Origin: Aplectana chamaeleonis
Taxonomy: Eukaryota; Nematoda; Chromadorea; Rhabditida; Cosmocercidae
Direction of reading: 5' to 3'
Assembly (NCBI GenBank): GCA_029168955.1
Contig: JAPDOI010001339.1
Location: forward strand, 1 to 64,000
Length of the DNA stretch: 64,000 bases
Shown here: positions 24,701-36,238 of the stretch, in pieces
Layout of the letters: the number at the start of each line of letters is the position of its first letter
Numbering within the stretch: position 1 is the first letter of the stretch
Notes under the pieces: model-generated
What the model saw: the letters and a program-made list of their open reading frames with translations, nothing else
What the model was told of the DNA's origin: nothing
Database searches by the model: none
Translations under genes and position numbers: made by a program

Positions 24701-27380
24701 ACAAACTAAGTATCTCATGGTCAGGGAAACACCGGCCAAAGCGCCGCTTCGCGGCGCTTTGTCCGGAACCATCAGCCAGAGGGTTCGCGCCGCTTCGCGG
24801 CGCGCTGTCCGGAAACTGTGTGGCTTTTCTGAACAAACTAAGTATCTCATGGTCGAGGAAACCCCGGTCAAAGCGCCGCTTCGCGGCGCGTTGTCCGGGA
24901 ACCGTCAGCCAGAGGGTTCGCGCCGCTTCGCGGCGCTCTGTCCGGAAACTGTGTGGCTTTTCTGAACAAATTAAGTCTCTCACGGTCAGGAAAACCCCGG
25001 CCAAAGCGCCGCTTCGCGGCGCTTTGTCCGGAAACCGTCAGCCAGAGGGTTCGCGCCGCTTCGCGGCGCTCTGTCCGGAAACTGTGTGGCTTTTCTGAAC
25101 AAATTAAGTTTCTCACGGTCAGGAAAACACCGGCCAAAGCGCCGCTTCGCGGCGCTTTGTCCGGGAACCGTAAGCCGGGAGGTTCGCGGCGCTCTGTCCG
25201 GAAACTGTGTGGCTTTTCTGAACAAATTCGGTCTCTCACGGTCAGGGAAACCCCGGCCAAAGCGCCGCTTCTAGGCGCTTTGTCCGGGAACCGTAAGCCG
25301 GGGGGTTCGCGCCGCTTCGCGGCGCTCTGTCCGGAAACTGTGTGGCTTTTCTGAACAAATTAAGTCTCTCACGGTCAGGAAAACACCGGCCAAAGCGCCG
25401 CTTCGCGGCGCTTTGTCCGAGAACCGTAAGCCGGGGGGTTCGCGCCGCTTCGCGGCGCTCTGTCCGGAAACTGTGTGGCTTTTCTGAACAAATTAAGTCT
25501 CTCACGGTCAGGAAAACACCGGCCAAAGCGCCGCTTCTAGGCGCTTTGTCCGGGAACCGTAAGCCGGGGGGTTTATGCCGCTTCGCGGCGCTCTGTCCGG
25601 AAACTGTGTGGCTTTTCTCAACAAACTAAGTATCTCATAGTCAGGGAAACCCCGACCAAAGCGCCGCTTCGCGGCGCTTTGTCCGGGAACCGTAAGCCGG
25701 GGAATTCGCGCCGCTTCGCGGCGCTCTGTCTGGAAACTGTGTGGCTTTTCTGAACAAATTAAGTCTCTCACGGTCAGGAAAACACCGGCCAAAGCGCCGC
25801 TTCGCGGCGCTTTGTCCGGGTACCGTCAGCCAGAGGGTTCGCGCCGCTTCGCGGCGCTCTGTCCGGAAACTGTGTGGCTTTTCTGAACAAATTAAGTCTC
25901 TCACGGTCAGGAAAACACCGGCCAAAGCGCCGCTTCGAGGCGCTTTGTCCCAGAACCGTAAGCCGGGGGGTTCGCGCCGCTTCGCGGCGCTCTGTCTGGA
26001 AACTGTGTGGCTTTTTCTGAACAAATTAAGTCTCTCACGGTCAGGAAAACCCCGCCCAAAGCGCCGCTTCGCGGCGCTTTGTCCGGGAACCGTCAGCCAG
26101 AGGGTTCGCGCCGCTTTGCGGCGCTCTGTTCGGAACTGTGTGGCTTTTCTGAACAAATTAAGTCTCTCACGGTCAGGGAAACACCGGCCAAAGCGCCGCT
26201 TCGCGGCGCTTTGTCCGGGAACCGTAAGCCGGGGGGTTCGCGGCGCTCTGTCCGGGAACTGTGTGGCTTTTCTGAACAAATTCAGTCTCTCACGGTCAGG
26301 AAAACAATGGCCAAAGCGCCGCTTCGAGGCGCCTTGTCCGGGAACCGTAAGCCGGGGGGTTCGCGCCGCTTCGCGGCGCTCTGTCCGGAAACTGTGTGGC
26401 TTTTCTGAACAAACTAAGTATCTCATGGTCAGGGAAACCCCGGCCAAAGCGCCGCTTCGCGGCGCTTTGTCCGGGAACCGTAAGCCGGGGGGTTCGCGCC
26501 GCTTCGCGGCGCTCTGTCCGGAAACTGTGTGGCTTTTCTGAACAAATTAAGTCTCTCACGGTCAGGAAAACACCGGCCAAAGCGCCGCTTCGAGGCGCTT
26601 TGTCCGGGAACCGTCAGCCAGAGGGTTCGCGCCGCTTCGCGGCGCTCTGTCCGGAAACTGTGTGGCTTTTCTGAACAAATTAAGTCTCTCACGGTCAGGG
26701 AAACCCCGGCCAAAGCGCCGCTTCGCGGCGCTTTGTCCGGGAACCGTCAGCCAGAGGGTTCGCGCCGCTTCGCGGCGCTCTGTCCGGAAACTGTGTGGCT
26801 TTTCTGAACAAATTAAGTCTCTCACGGTCAGGAAAACACCGGCCAAAGCGCCGCTTCGCGGCGCTTTGTCCGGGAACCGTCAGCCAGAGGGTTCGCGCCG
26901 CTTCGCGGCGCTCTGTCCGGAAACTGTGTGGCTTTTCTGAACAAACTAAGTATCTCATGGTCAGGGAAACCCCGGCCAAAGCGCCGCTTCGCGGCGCTTT
27001 GTCCGGGAACCGTAAGCCGGGGGGTTCGCGGCGCTCTGTCCGGAAACTGTGTGGCTTTTCTGAACAAATTCAGTCTCTCACGGTCAGGGAAACCCCGGCC
27101 AAAGCGCCGCTTCGAGGCGCTTTGTCTGAGAACCGTGAGCCGGGGGGTTCGCGCCGCTTCGCGGCGCTCTGTCCGGAAACTGTGTGGCTTTTCTGAACAA
27201 ATTAAGTCTCTCACGGTCAGGAAAACACCGGCCAAAGCGCCGCTTCGCGGCGCTTTGTCCGGGAACCGTAAGCCGGGGGGTTCGCGGCGCTCTGTCCGGA
27301 AACTGTGTGGCTTTTCTGAACAAATTAAGTCTCTCACGGTCTGGAAACCCCCGGCCAAAGCGCCGCTTCGAGGCGCTTTG

Positions 27381-27445
27381 TCCCAGAGCCGTAAGCCGGG
27401 GGGGGGGGGTTGGCGCCGCTTCGCGATGCTCTGTTCGGAACTGTG
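27381..27445 (+). repeat. Variant segment with G12 tract
   Basis: The segment tcccagagccgtaagcc is followed by 12 G (27,398-27,409), ttggcgcc, and the rare cgcgatgctctgttcgg with ggaactgtg one base short. Related segments with 13 and 10 G lie at 30,687 and 36,352, so the G-tract changes length while its flanks stay constant. Confidence 0.85.
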
Positions 27446-27754
27446 TGGCTTTTCTGAACAAACTAAGTATCTCATGGTCAGGGAAACCCCGGCCAAAGCG
27501 CCGCTTCGCGGCGCTTTGTCCGGGAACCGTCAGCCAGAGGGTTCGCGCCGCTTCGCGGCGCTCTGTCCGGAAACTGTGTGGCTTTTCTGAACAAATTAAG
27601 TCTCTCACGGTCAGGAAAACACCGGCCAAAGCGCCGCTTCGAGGCGCTTTGTCCGGGAACCGTCAGCCAGAGGGTTCGCGCCGCTTCGCGGCGCTCTGTC
27701 CGGAAACTGTGTGGCTTTTCTGAACAAATTCAGTCTCTCACGGTCAGGAAAACA

Positions 27755-28282
27755 CCGGCCAAAGCGCCGCTTCGCGGCGCTTTGTCCGGGAACCGTAAGC
27801 CGAGGGTTCGCGCCGCTTCGCGGCGCTCTGTCCGGAAACTGTGTGGCTTTTCTGAACAAATTAAGTCTCTCACGGTCAGGAAAACACCGGCCAAAGCGCC
27901 GCTTCGCGGCGCTTTGTCCGGGAACCGTAAGCCGAGGGTTCGCGCCGCTTCGCGGCGCTCTGTCCGGAAACTGTGTGGCTTTTCTGAACAAATTAAGTCT
28001 CTCACGGTCAGGAAAACACCGGCCAAAGCGCCGCTTCGCGGCGCTTTGTCCGGGAACCGTAAGCCAGGGGTTCGCGCCGCTTCGCGGCGCTCTGTCCGGA
28101 AACTGTGTGGCTTTTCTGAACAAATTAAGTCTCTCACGGTCAGGAAAACACCGGCCAAAGCGCCGCTTCGCGGCGCTTTGTCCGGGAACCGTAAGCCGAG
28201 GGTTCGGGCCGCTTCGCGGCGCTCTGTCCGGAAACTGTGTGGCTTTTCTGAACAAAATAAGTCTCTCACGGTCAGGAAAACA
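27755..28282 (+). repeat. Local sub-array of four 132-bp units
   Basis: Unit starts at 27,755, 27,887, 28,019, 28,151 and 28,283 are each 132 bp apart. Three of the four units have accgtaagccgagggttcg and one has aagccaggggttcg; all share aaaacaccgg junctions. They look like a recent local amplification. Because 132 is divisible by three, this stretch stays open in several frames, which produces the misleading 401-codon frame at 27,711-28,916. Confidence 0.88.
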
Positions 28283-29989
28283 CCGGCCAAAGCGCCGCTT
28301 CGCGCCGCTTTGTCCGGGGACCGTCAGCCAGAGGGTTCGCGCCGCTTCGCGGTGCTCTGTCCGGGATCTGTGTGGCGTTTCTGAACAAACTAAGTATCTT
28401 ATGGTCAGGGAAACCCCGGCCAAAGCGCTGCTTCGCGGCGCTTTGTCCGGGAATCGTCAGCCAGAGGGTTCGCGCCGCTTCGCGGCGCTCTGTCCGGAAA
28501 CTGTGTGGCTTTTCTTAACAAATTCAGTCTCTCACAGTCAGGAAAACCCCGGCCAAAGCGCCGCTTCGAGGCGCTTTGTCCGGGAACCGTCAGCCAGAGG
28601 GTTCGCGCCGCTTCGCGGCGCTCTGTCCGGAAACTGTGTGGCTTTTCTGAACAAACTAAGTCTCTCACAGTCAGGAAACCCCCGGCCAAAGCGCCGCTTC
28701 GCGGCGCTTTGTCCGGGAACCGTAAGCCGGGGGGTTCGCGCCGCTTCGCGGCGCTCTGTCCGGAAACTGTGTGGCTTTTCTGAACAAATTAAGTCTCTCA
28801 CGGTCAGGAAAACCCCGGCCAAAGCGCCGCTTCGCGGCGCTTTGTCCGGGAACCGTAAGCCGGGGGGTTCGCGCCGCTTCGCGGCGCTCTGTCCGGAAAC
28901 TGTGTGGCTTTTCTGAACAAATTCAGTCTCTCACGGTCAGGGAAACCCCGGCCAAAGCGCCGCTTCGCGGCGCTTTGTCCGGGAACCGTCAGCCAGAGGG
29001 TTCGCGCCGCTTCGCGGCGCTCTGTCCGGAAACTGTGTGGCTTTTCTGAACAAATTAAGTCTCTCACGGTCAGGAAAACACCGGCCAAAGCGCCGCTTCG
29101 AGGCGCTTTGTCCGGGAACCGTCAGCCAGAGGGTTCGCGGCGCTCTGTCCGGAAACTGTGTGGCTTTTCTGAACAAATTAAGTCTCTCACGGTCTGGAAA
29201 CCCCCGGCCAAAGCGCCGCTTCGAGGCGCTTTGTCCGGGAACCGTCAGCCATAGGGTTCGCGCCGCTTCGCGGCGCTCTGTCTGGAAACTGTGTGGCTTT
29301 TCTGAACAAACTAAGTATCTCACGGTCAGGGAAACCCCGGCCAAAGCGCCGCTTCGCGGCGCTTTGTCCGGGAACCGTAAGCCGGAGGGTTCGCGCCGCT
29401 TCGCGGCGCTCTGTCCGGAAACTGTGTGGCTTTTCTGAACAAATTAAGTCTCTCACGGTCAGGGAAACCCCGACCAAAGCGCCGCTTCGCGGCGCTTTGT
29501 CCGGGGACCGTAAGCCGGGGGGTTCGCGGCGCTCTGTCCGGAAACTGTGTGGCTTTTCTGAACAAATTAAGTCTCTCACGGTCAGGAAAACACCGGCCAA
29601 AGCGCCGCTTCGAGGCGCTTTGTCCGGGAACCGTCAGCCAGAGGGTTCGCGCCGCTTCGCGGCGCTCTGTCCGGAAACTGTGTGGCTTTTCTGAACAAAT
29701 TAAGTCTCTCACGGTCAGGAAAACACCGGCCAAAGCGCCGCTTCGCGGCGCTTTGTCCGGGAACTGTCAGCCAGAGGGTTCGCGCCGCTTCGCGGCGCTC
29801 TGTCCGGAAACTGTGTGGCTTTTCTGAACAAATTAAGTCTCTCACGGTCAGGAAAACACCGGCCAACACGCCGCTTCGCGGCGCTTTGTCCGGGCACCGT
29901 AAGCCAGGGGGTTCCCGCCGCTTCGCGGCGCTCTGTCCGGGAAGCGTGTGGCTTTTCTGAACAAATTAAGTCTCTCACGGTCAGGAAAA

Positions 29990-31370
29990 CACCGGCCAAA
30001 GCGCCGCTTCGCGACGCTTTGTCCGGGAACCGTAAGCCAGGGGGTTTGGGGCGCTTCGCGGCGCTCTGTCCGGAAACTGTGTGGCTTTTCTGAACAAATT
30101 AAGTCTCTCACGGTCAGGAAAACCCCGGCCAAAGCGCCGCTTCGCGACGCTTTGTCCGAGAACCGTAAGCCAGGAGGTTCGCGCCGCTTCGCGGCGCTCT
30201 GTCCGGAAACTGTGTGGCTTTTCTGAACAAATTAAGTCTCTCACGGTCAGGAAAACCCCGGCCAAAGCGCCGCTTCGCGACGCTTTGTCTGGGAACCGTA
30301 AGCCGGAGGGTTCTTGCAGCTTCGCGGCTCTCTGTCCGAAAACTGTGTGGCTTTTCTGAACAAATTAAGTCTCTCACGGTCAGGAAAACCCCGGCCAAAG
30401 CGCCGCTTCGCGGCGCTTTGTACGGGAACCGTCAGCCAGAGGGTTAGGGCCGCTTCGCGGCGCTCTGTCCGGAAACTGTGTGGCTTTTCTGAACAAATTA
30501 AGTCTCTCACGGTCAGGAAAACACCGGCCAAAGCGCCGCTTCGAGGCGCTTTGTCTGAGAACCGTAAGCCGGGGGGTTCGCGCCGCTTCGCGGCGCTCTG
30601 TCCGGAAACTGTGTGGCTTTTCTGAACAAACTAAGTCTCTCACAGTCAGGAAACCCCCGGCCAAAGCGCCGCTTCGAGGCGCTTTGTCCCAGAGCCGTAA
30701 GCCGGGGGGGGGGGGGTTGGCGCCGCTTCGCGATGCTCTGTTCGGAACTGTGTGGCTTTTCTGAACAAATTAAGTCTCTCACGGTCAGGAAAACACCGGC
30801 CAAAGCGCCGCTTCGAGGCGCTTTGTCTGAGAACCGTAAGCCGGGGGGTTCGCGCCGCTTCGCGGCGCTCTGTCCGGAAACTGTGTGGCTTTTCTGAACA
30901 AATTAAGTCTCTCACGGTCAGGAAAACCCCGGCCAAAGCGCCGCTTCGCGACGCTTTGTCCGAGAACCGTAAGCCAGGAGGTTCGCGCCGCTTCGCGGCG
31001 CTCTGTCCGGAAACTGTGTGGCTTTTCTGAACAAATTAAGTCTCTCACGGTCAGGAAAACACCGGCCAACACGCCGCTTCGCGACGCTTTGTCCGGGAAC
31101 CGTAAGCCAGGAGGTTCGCGCCGCTTCGCGGCGCTCTGTCCGGAAACTGTGTGGCTTTTCTGAACAAATTAAGTCTCTCACGGTCAGGAAAACCCCGGCC
31201 AAAGCGCCGCTTCGCGACGCTTTGTCCGGGAACCGTAAGCCGGAGGGTTCCCGCCGCTTCGCGGCTCTCTGTCCGGAAACTGTGTGGCTTTTCTGAACAA
31301 ATTAAGTCTCTCACGGTCAGGATAACCCCGACCAAAGCGCCGCTTCGCGACGCTTTGTCCGGGAACCGTA
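29990..31370 (+). repeat. Cluster of units with cttcgcgacgc in dyad A
   Basis: Seven of about eleven consecutive units (near 30,011, 30,144, 30,276, 30,945, 31,080, 31,215 and 31,345) share a G-to-A change in the right arm of dyad A, often together with aagccaggaggttcg. Smaller groups lie near 1,855-2,115, 22,890-23,015 and 37,265-37,530. The clustering fits local spread of one variant. Confidence 0.78.
30574..30879 (+). repeat. 306-bp dispersed block, copy 1 (contains G13)
   Basis: This block of more than two units recurs at 36,239-36,541. By eye the only difference is the G-tract, 13 here (30,704-30,716) against 10 there. It contains the actaagtctctcacagtc linker, the tcccagagcc segment, the cgatgctctgttcgg segment and a ctttgtctgagaacc module in the same order. 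Confidence 0.87.
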
Positions 31371-33202
31371 AGCCAGGAGGTTCGCGCCGCTTCGCGGCGC
31401 TCTGTCCGGGAACTGTGTGGCTTTTCTGAACAAATTAAGTCTCTCACGGTCAGGAAAACACCGGCCAAAGCACCGCTTCGCGGCGCTTAGTCCGGGAACC
31501 GTAAATCGGGGGTTCGCGACACTTCGCGGCGCTCTGTCCGGAAACTGTGTGGCCTTTCTGAACAAATTAAGTCTCTCACGGTCAGGAAAACCCCGGCCAA
31601 AACGCCGCTTTGCGGCGCTTAGGCCGGGAAACGTAAGCCGGGGTTCGCGCCGCTTCGCGGCGCTCTGTCCGGAAACTGTGTGGCTTTTCTGAACAAATAA
31701 AGTCTCTCACGGTCAGGGAAACCCGGGCCAAAGCGCCGCCTCGCGGCGCTTTGTCCGGGAACCGTCAGCCAGAGGTTCGCGCCGCTTCGCGGCGCTCTGT
31801 CCGGAAACTGTGTGGCTTTTCTGAACAAATTAAGTCTCTCACGGTCAGGAAAACACCGGCCAAAGCGCCGCTTCGCGGCGCTTTGTCCGGGAACCGTCAG
31901 CCATAGGGTTCGCGCCGCTTCGCGGCGCTCTGTCTGGAAACTGTGTGGCTTTTCTGAACAAACTAAGTATCTCACGGTCAGGGAAACCCCGGCCAAAGCG
32001 CCGCTTCGCGGCGCTTTGTCCGGGAACCGTAAGCCGGGGGCTCGCGCCGCTTCGCGGCGCTCTGTCCGGAGACTGTGTGGATTTTCTGAACAAACTAAGG
32101 CTCCCACGGTCAGGAAAACCCCGGCCAAAGCGAAGCTTCGCGGCGCAAAGTCCGGGAACCGTAAGCCGTAGGGATCGCGCCGCTTCGCGGCGCTCTGTCC
32201 GGAAACTGTGTGGCTTTTCTGAACAAATTAAGTCTCTCACGGTCAGGAAAACCCCGGCCAAAGCGCCGCTTTACGGCGCCTAGTCCGGGAGCCGTAAGCC
32301 AGAGGGTTCGCGGCGCTCTGTCCGGAAACTGTGTGGCTTTTCTGAACAAATTAAGTCTCTCACGGTCAGGAAAACCCCGGCCAAAGCGCCGCTTCGCGGC
32401 GCTTAGTCCGGGAACCGTAAGCCGGGGGTTCGCGCCGCTTCGCGGCGCTCTGTCCGGAAACTGTGTGGCTTTCCTGAACAAATTAAATCTCTCACGGTTA
32501 GGAAAACCCCGGCCAAAGCGCCGCTTCGCGGCGCTTTGTCCGGGAACCGTCGTAAGCCAGAGGGTTCGCGCCGCTTCGCGGCGCTCTGTCCGGAAACTGT
32601 GTGGCTTTTCTGAACAAATTAAGTCTCTCACGGTCAGGAAAACCCCGGCCAAAGCGCCGCTTCGCGGCGCTTTGTCCGAGAACCGTAAGCCAGGGGTTCG
32701 CGCCGCTTCGCGGCGCTCTGTCCGGAAACTGTGTGGCTTTTCTGAACAAACTAAGTATCTCATGGTCAGGGAAACCCCGGTCAAAGCGCCGCTTCGCGGC
32801 GCGTTGTCCGGGAACCGTCAGCCAGAGGGTTCGCGCCGCTTCGCGGCGCTCTGTCCGGAAACTGTGTGGCTTTTCTGAACAAACTAAGTATCTCATGGTC
32901 AGGGAAACCCCGGCCAAAGCGCCGCTTCGCGGCGCTTTGTCCGGGAACCGTCAGCCAGAGGGTTCGCGCCGCTTCGCGGCGCTCTGTCCGGAAACTGTGT
33001 GGCTTTTCTGAACAAACTAAGTCTCTCACAGTCAGGAAAACCCCGGCCAAAGCGCCGCTTCGAGGCGCTTTGTACGGGAACCGTAAGCCGGGGTTCGCGC
33101 CGCTTCGCGGCGCTCTGTCCGGAAACTGTGTGGCTTTTCTGAACAAATTAAGTCTCTCACGGTCAGGAAAACCCCGGCCAAAGCGCCGCTTCGCGGCGCT
33201 TA

Positions 33203-33321
33203 GTCCGGGAACCGTAAGCCGTGGGGTTTGCGCCGCTTCGCGGCGCTCTGTCCGGAAACTGTGTGGCTTTTCTTAACAAATTAAGTCTCTCGCCGTCAGA
33301 AAAAAAACCGGCTAAAGCGCC
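33203..33321 (+). repeat. 119-bp dispersed identical block, copy 1 (A8 junction)
   Basis: The block includes gccgtggggtttgcgcc, ttaacaaattaagtctctcg, ccgtcag, a run of eight A and ccggctaaagcgcc. It is identical to 41,099-41,217, 7,896 bp away, across the left/right domain boundary. Confidence 0.85.
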
Positions 33322-34474
33322 ACTTCGCGGCGCTTAGTCCGGGAACCGTAAGCCGTGGGGTTTGCGCCGCTTCGCGGCGCTCTGTCCGGAAACTGTGTGG
33401 CTTTTCTTAACAAATTAAGTCTCTCACGATCAGGAAAACCCGGCCAAAGCGCCGCTTCGCGGCGCTTTGTCCGGGGACCGTAAGCCGGGGTCCGCGCCGC
33501 TTCGCGGGGCTCTGTCCGAAAACTGTGTGGCTTTTCTGAATAAAATAATTCTCTCACGGTCAGGAAAACCCCGGCCAAAGCGCCACTTCGCGGCGCTTTG
33601 TCCGGGAACCGTGAGCCGGAGGGTTCGCGGCGCTTTGCGGCGCTCTGTCCGGAAACTGTGTGGCTTTTTTGAACAAATTAAGTCTCTCACGGTCAGGGAA
33701 ACCCCGGCCAAAGCGCCGCTTCGCGGTGCTTTGTCCGGGGACCGTCCGCCAGAGGGGTCGGGCCGCTTCGCGGCGCTCTGTCCGGAAACTGTGTGGCTTT
33801 TCCGAACAAATTAAGTCTCTCACGGTCAGGAAACCCCAGCCAGAGCGCCGCTTCGCGGCGCTTTGTCCGGGAACCGTAAGCCGGGGAGTTCGCGCCGCTT
33901 CGCGGCGCTCTGTCCGGAAACTGTGTGGCTTTTCTGAACAAATTAAGTCTCTCACGGTCAGGAAAACACCGGCCAAAGCGCCGCTTCAAGGCGCTTTGTC
34001 CGGGAGCCGTAAGCCGGGGGGTTCCCGCCGCTTCGCGGCGCTCTGTCCGGAAACTGTGTGGCTTTTCTGAACAAATTATTCTCTCACGGTCAGGAAAACC
34101 CCGGCCAAAGCGCCGCTTCGCGGCGCTTTGTCCGGGAACCGTAAGCCGGGGGGTTCGCGCCGCTTCGCGGCGCTCTGTCCGGAAACTGTGTGGCTTTTCT
34201 GAACAAATTCAGTCTCTCACGGTCAGGGAAACCCCGGCCAAAGCGCCGCTTCGCGGCGCTTTGTCCGGGAACCGTAAGCCGGGGGGTTCGCGTCGCTCTG
34301 TCCGGAAACTGTGTGGCTTTTCTGAACAAATTAAGTCTCTCACGGTCAGGAAAACACCGGCCAAAGCGCCGCTTCGAGGCGCTTTGTCTGGGAACCGTCA
34401 GCCAGAGGGTTCGCGCCGCTTCGCGGCGCTCTGTCCGGAAACTGTGTGGATTTTCTGAACAAATTAAGTCTCTC

Positions 34475-34500
34475 ACAGTCAGGCCGCTTCGAGGCGCTTT
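34475..34500 (+). repeat. 18-bp deletion across a unit junction
   Basis: cacagtcagg is joined directly to ccgcttcgagg at 34,483/34,484. The normal aaaaccccggccaaagcg between them is missing, which removes the left arm of dyad A and the unit boundary. Confidence 0.83.
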
Positions 34501-34603
34501 GTCCGGGAACCGTCAGCCAGAGGGTTCGCGCCGCTTCGCGGCGCTCTGTCCGGAAACTGTGTGGCTTTTCTGAACAAATTAAGTCTCTCACGGTCAGGAA
34601 AAC

Positions 34604-34640
34604 CCCGGCCAAAGCGCCGCTTCGCGGCGCTTTGTCCGGG
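34604..34640. repeat. Dyad A: imperfect 37-nt inverted repeat (reference copy)
   Basis: The core at 34610-34634 is a perfect 11-bp stem (caaagcgccgc against gcggcgctttg) around the loop ttc. One C/T mismatch separates it from five further pairs made by cccgg on the left and ccggg on the right, giving 16 pairs over 37 nt. The minus strand of the loop region reads GCGAAGC. Left-domain units often break the stem with cttcgagg or cttcgcgacgc. Right-domain units often change only the loop, to ttt or ttg. Confidence 0.9.
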
Positions 34641-34646
34641 AACCGT
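34614..34646 (+). repeat. Internal module A (first copy of the 33-bp intra-unit repeat)
   Basis: Module A starts with the 17-nt dyad core and continues tttgtccgggaaccgt. Aligned without gaps to module B, it differs at three of 33 positions (t/c, g/a and c/t). The two copies start 47 bp apart, so the present monomer arose from, or has been reshaped by, an internal duplication. Confidence 0.88.
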
Positions 34647-34660
34647 AAGCCGGGGGGTTC

Positions 34661-34677
34661 GCGCCGCTTCGCGGCGC
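34661..34677. repeat. Dyad B: perfect 17-nt inverted repeat (reference copy)
   Basis: The sequence gcgccgcttcgcggcgc forms a 7-bp stem with a ttc loop. It has the same core as dyad A, but the next flanking pair does not match. The minus strand again contains GCGAAGC. About two dozen left-domain units have lost 10 bp of this dyad, and many right-domain units carry cgccacttcg, which mismatches the stem. Confidence 0.9.
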
Positions 34678-34693
34678 TCTGTCCGGAAACTGT
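34661..34693 (+). repeat. Internal module B (second copy of the 33-bp intra-unit repeat)
   Basis: Module B starts with the same dyad core and continues tctgtccggaaactgt. Variants at the sites that separate A from B appear on both sides: some B modules read gggaactgt, and some A modules read ggaaaccgt (for example near 2,270). This suggests exchange between the two modules, although point mutation could also produce single sites. Confidence 0.86.
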
Positions 34694-34737
34694 GTGGCTT
34701 TTCTGAACAAATTAAGTCTCTCACGGTCAGGAAAACC
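34694..34737 (+). repeat. AT-richer linker of the monomer (reference copy)
   Basis: The 44-bp linker begins gtggcttttctgaacaaatt and ends in cacggtcaggaaaacc. It is the only AT-rich part of the unit and has no strong dyad. It carries most of the stop codons of the repeat. The main haplotypes are ttaagtctctcacgg, ttcagtctctcacgg, ctaagtatctcatgg, and the right-domain form with ctattctgaataaatt. Confidence 0.85.
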
Positions 34738-36238
34738 CCGGCCAAAGCGCCGCTTCGCGGCGCTTTGTCCGGGAACCGTAAGCCGGGGGTTCGCGCCGCT
34801 TCGCGGCGCTCTGTCCGGAAACTGTGTGGCTTTTCTGAACAAATTAAGTCTCTCACGGTCAGGAAAACCCCGGCCAAAGCGCCGCTTCGCGGCGCTTTGT
34901 CCGGGAACCGTAAGCCAGAGGGTTCGCGCCGCTTCGCGGCGCTCTGTCCGGAAACTGTGTGGCTTTTCTGAACAAATTAAGTCTCTCACGGTCAGGAAAA
35001 CCCCGGCCAAAGCGCCGCTTCGCGACGCTTTGTCCGGGAACCGTAAGCCAGGAGGTTCGCGCCGCTTCGCGGCGCTCTGTCCGGAAACTGTGTGGCTTTT
35101 CTGAACAAATTAAGTCTCTCACGGTCAGGAAAACCCCGGCCAAAGCGCCGCTTCGCGGCGCTTTGTCCGGGGGCCGTAAGCCGGGGGGTCGCGGCGCTTC
35201 GCGGCGCTCTGTCCGGGAACTGTGTGGCTTTTCCGAACATATTAAGTCTCTCATGGTCAGGAACACCCCGGCCAAAGCGCCGCTTCGAGGCGCGTTGTCC
35301 GGGAACCGTCAGCCAGAAAGTTCGCGCCGCTTCGCGGCGCTCTGTCCAGAAACTGTGTGGCTTTTCTGAACAAATTAAGTCTCTCACGGTCAGGGAAACC
35401 CCGGCCAAAACGCCGCTTCGCGGCGCTTTGTCCGGGAACCGTCAGCCAGAGGGTTCGCGGCGCTCTGTCCGGAAACTGTGTGGCTTTTCTGAACAAACTA
35501 AGTATCTCATAGTCAGGGAAACCCCGACCAAAGCGCCGCTTCGCGGCGCTTTGTCCGGGAACCGTAAGCCGGGGGGTTCGCGCCGCTTCGCGGCGCTCTG
35601 TTCGGAAACTGTGTGGCTTTTCTGAACAAATTAAGTCTCTCACGGTCAGGAAAACACCGGCCAAAGCGCCGCTTCGAGGCGCTTTGTCCGAGAACCGTAA
35701 GCCGGGGGGTTCGCGCCGCTTCGCGGCGCTCTGTCCGGAAACTGTGTGGCTTTTCTGAACAAATTAAGTCTCTCACGGTCAGGAAAACACCGGCCAAAGC
35801 GCCGCTTCGCGGCGCTTTGTCCGGGAACCGTCAGCCAGAGGGTTCGCGCCGCTTCGCGGCGCTCTGTCCGGAAACTGTGTGGCTTTTCTGAACAAACTAA
35901 GTATCTCATGGTCAGGGAAACCCCGGTCAAAGCGCCACTTCGCGGCGCTCTGTCCGGGACCCGTAAGGCGGAGGGCTCGCGCCGCTTCGCGGCACTCTGT
36001 CCGGAAACTGTGTGGCTTTTCTGAACAAACTAAGTCTCTCACGGTCAGGAAAACCCCGGCCAAAGCGCGACTTCGCGGCGCTTTGTCCGGGAACCGTAAG
36101 CCGGGGGGTTCGCGCCGCTTCGCGGCGCTCTGTCCGAAAACTGTGTGGCTTTTCTGAACAAATTAAGTCTCTCACGGTCAGGAAAACACCGGCCAAAGCG
36201 CCGCTTCGAGGCGCTTTGTCCGGGAACCGTCAGCCAGA

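Larger units (their letters stand above)
34605..34737 (+). repeat. Reference 133-bp monomer
   Basis: This unit runs from ccgg to the base before the next ccgg, exactly 133 bp, and matches the consensus I derived by eye. Unit positions 1 to 80 are GC-rich (21 A/T of 80) and hold modules A (10-42) and B (57-89). Positions 90 to 133 form the linker ending in aaaacc. It contains 17 CpG dinucleotides, all but one within the first 81 bp. The unit length is 3 x 44 + 1, so any reading frame shifts by one at each unit boundary. Confidence 0.93.

Noticed and set aside
27398..27409. G-quadruplex at the long G-tracts
   Set aside because: There is one long G-run per unit and the next comparable run is about 100 bp away, so a compact intramolecular four-run quadruplex is not indicated. 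Intermolecular forms cannot be judged from sequence.
34656..34670. tRNA-like B box (gggttcgcgcc) in the A-to-B spacer
   Set aside because: It resembles GGTTCGANNCC but lacks the required A after the G. I see no A box or cloverleaf, so an RNA polymerase III gene is not supported.
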